DNA of 55,557 nt from Clostridiales bacterium UBA2432 (GTDB lineage: Bacteria; Bacillota; Clostridia; Lachnospirales; Vallitaleaceae), in assembly GCA_002342805.1 (NCBI GenBank), contig DDQW01000035.1:1-55557 (forward strand), read 5' to 3'. Positions 54,239 to 55,557 of the stretch are shown here, piece after piece. A program made the position numbers and the translations under genes. The number at the start of each line of letters is the position of its first letter. Position 1 is the stretch's first letter. Below the pieces are notes generated by a model. It made no database searches. It saw only the letters and a list, made by a program, of their open reading frames with translations, and had not been told where the DNA came from.

Positions 54239-55207
54239 GTGAGTGTCTATACCAAAAAAGGCGACAGTGGAATGACAGATTTATTTAATGGACAGCGTGT
54301 GGACAAAACAGATTTACATATTGAGACCCTTGGTAATATCGATGAATTAACTAGTGCCATAGGTATTGTGCGTTCGATGGCAGAAGAAGCAATCGCAAAC
54401 GAGCTACTAAGCATACAAAAAAAACTTAAAGACATTATGGCAGTGGTTGCAAGTGATTTTGAAGAAGAACTGGATGTAAGAGAAGATACCTTATTTTTAG
54501 AACAAGCCATTGATCGTAACCAAGCATTGTTTCCGCCGCTCGATCATTTTATTTTCCCGGGGGATTTACGATTATCCGCCCAGATTGATTTGGCTAGAAC
54601 CATTGCCAGACGAGCAGAGCGGCGATTAACACGGTTGCTTGCAGATAAGAAGATACAGACAAGTATCAGCCGATACATTAACCGCTTATCTGATTATCTT
54701 TTTGTTCTAGCTCGGATGCTTGAATTTAGAGAAGTGGTTAAACAAGCTCTTGAAAATAATTTGTCGCAAGCGGGTGAAAGCACGAATGAGACAAAAACCA
54801 TGACCCTTGATTTTGCCAAAGAGTTAGCAGAAGTGATTGAGAAGGAAGCAAAACGCATGGGTGTTAACGTTGTCATTAGTATTGCCAATAAGGACGGTAT
54901 AAGTGTTTTAACGCAAATGATGGATAACGCATTTATTGTGAGTAAAGGACTAGCAGAAAAAAAAGCCTATACGTCAGCAGCCCTTCAAATGCCCACCCAC
55001 ACCTTAAAAGAATTGGTTAAGGTAGGAGCTTCTTTTGAAGGTCTTGAAGATATGCTTGATGAAAAAATCATAACACTCGGTGGAGGATATCCCCTTAAGA
55101 ATAAAGAAGTCACCTATGGTGCAATCGGTGTGAGTGGAAGTAGTGCTGATAATGATATTTACCTCGCATCATATGGAGCAAGTAAGACAGAAAGGAAAAG
55201 CATATGA
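54239..55207 (+). CDS. pduO: PduO-type cobalamin adenosyltransferase with GlcG/HbpS-like domain
   Basis: 322 residues in two domains. The N-terminal adenosyltransferase (about 1-180; SVYTKKGDSGMTDLFNG, then RTIARRAERRLTRL) makes adenosylcobalamin for PduCDE. The C-terminal DUF336/GlcG-like domain (about 190-315; VVISIANKDGISVL, IITLGGGYPL, GAIGVSGSSADND) is the same fusion as in Salmonella PduO. GTG 54239 follows GGTGGTGAG. It overlaps pduP by four bases. No cobalamin riboswitch is visible upstream of the operon. Confidence 0.95.
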   Translation: MSVYTKKGDSGMTDLFNGQRVDKTDLHIETLGNIDELTSAIGIVRSMAEEAIANELLSIQKKLKDIMAVVASDFEEELDVREDTLFLEQAIDRNQALFPPLDHFIFPGDLRLSAQIDLARTIARRAERRLTRLLADKKIQTSISRYINRLSDYLFVLARMLEFREVVKQALENNLSQAGESTNETKTMTLDFAKELAEVIEKEAKRMGVNVVISIANKDGISVLTQMMDNAFIVSKGLAEKKAYTSAALQMPTHTLKELVKVGASFEGLEDMLDEKIITLGGGYPLKNKEVTYGAIGVSGSSADNDIYLASYGASKTERKSI

Positions 55208-55557
55208 ATGAACAAGATTTACAGTCAATTGTAGCAAAAGTGATTCATGAAATCTCAGGAACAACAAAAAATGTTCAAACAACATCGTCACCTAGTATAA
55301 ATACAGGCGTTTCCCTACCGGTCATTACGATTGGAAAAGGTGTTTTTGAAAACATGGACGATGCGATTGCAGCGGCCAAAGAGGCGCAACGTAAACTTCG
55401 CATGATGCCTAATGAGTTCAGAGAGCAAATCATTACTCGGATTCGCGAAAAAATCCGTGACAATGCAGACATCTTAGCACAGATGGGTGTTGCAGAAACA
55501 GGAATGGGTCGTGTTGGACATAAAGTCTTAAAGCACCAACTTGTTGCAGATAAAACA
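55204..55557 (+). CDS. pduP: CoA-acylating propionaldehyde dehydrogenase, N-terminal part (cut by window end)
   Basis: The frame is open from ATG 55204 through the last base, giving 118 residues. It begins with the amphipathic encapsulation helix EQDLQSIVAKVIHEIS and a Thr/Ser-rich linker. From about residue 45 it matches PduP (GKGVFENMDDAIAAAKEAQ, then VAETGMGRVGHKVLKHQL). The enzyme converts propionaldehyde to propionyl-CoA inside the shell. The catalytic Cys lies beyond the window. The ATG overlaps the pduO stop. Confidence 0.93.
   Translation, partial: MNEQDLQSIVAKVIHEISGTTKNVQTTSSPSINTGVSLPVITIGKGVFENMDDAIAAAKEAQRKLRMMPNEFREQIITRIREKIRDNADILAQMGVAETGMGRVGHKVLKHQLVADKT

Overview
The window looks like a chromosomal segment of a low-GC, anaerobic Firmicute of the Clostridia type. 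The base composition is very AT-rich, ribosome binding sites are strong (GGAGG/AAGGAG type), TTG and GTG starts occur, binding-protein lipoproteins carry Gram-positive style lipoboxes, and there are YesM/YesN-type two-component systems and LplB/LplC-type permeases. About 93 percent of the window is coding and no gene-free stretch exceeds 300 bases. I see no tRNA, rRNA, CRISPR array, transposase or prophage gene.

Positions 101-47265 form a glycan-utilisation region built from repeated modules. Module A (1814-11718): AraC regulator, binding protein, two permeases, histidine kinase, response regulator, GH3 glycosidase, with a divergent sulfatase (101-1687). Module B (11754-20173): membrane-anchored AraC regulator resembling Bacillus YtdP, LplA-type binding protein, LplB/LplC permeases, GH88 unsaturated glucuronyl hydrolase, MFS transporter. 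Module C (20213-30994): kinase, response regulator, two permeases, a large GH106-like hydrolase and two sulfatases. Module D (30999-39901): AraA/FucI-like isomerase (minus strand), AraC regulator, binding protein, two permeases, GH2 glycosidase. Module E (40034-47265): binding protein, kinase, response regulator, minus-strand sulfatase, AraC regulator. There are four binding proteins and four permease pairs but no transporter ATPase. All hydrolases and all four sulfatases lack signal peptides, so the picture is import of short, sulfated, uronate-containing oligosaccharides and their dismantling in the cytoplasm. The exact polysaccharide (ulvan-like, fucoidan-like or glycosaminoglycan) cannot be fixed from this sequence.

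From about 47.3 kb to the window end the base composition becomes visibly less AT-rich and a 1,2-propanediol bacterial-microcompartment operon begins: AraC regulator, intrinsic terminator, strong sigma-A-type promoter, class II fuculose/rhamnulose-phosphate aldolase with a C-terminal encapsulation helix, B12-dependent diol dehydratase PduCDE, reactivase PduGH, cobalamin adenosyltransferase PduO and the start of PduP (cut by the window end). No shell protein lies inside the window.

Inferred logic: the left region imports and trims a sulfated polysaccharide that probably contains a 6-deoxyhexose. The encapsulated aldolase splits the deoxyketose phosphate to lactaldehyde, reduction gives 1,2-propanediol, and the Pdu enzymes convert this to propionaldehyde and propionyl-CoA. 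The most notable points are an encapsulated deoxysugar aldolase paired with the B12-dependent rather than the glycyl-radical dehydratase, a strong hairpin lacking a U-tract directly behind every one of the four binding-protein genes, a decayed copy of a binding-protein tail at 35020-35073, and an orphan permease pair and orphan binding protein that may be separated partners.
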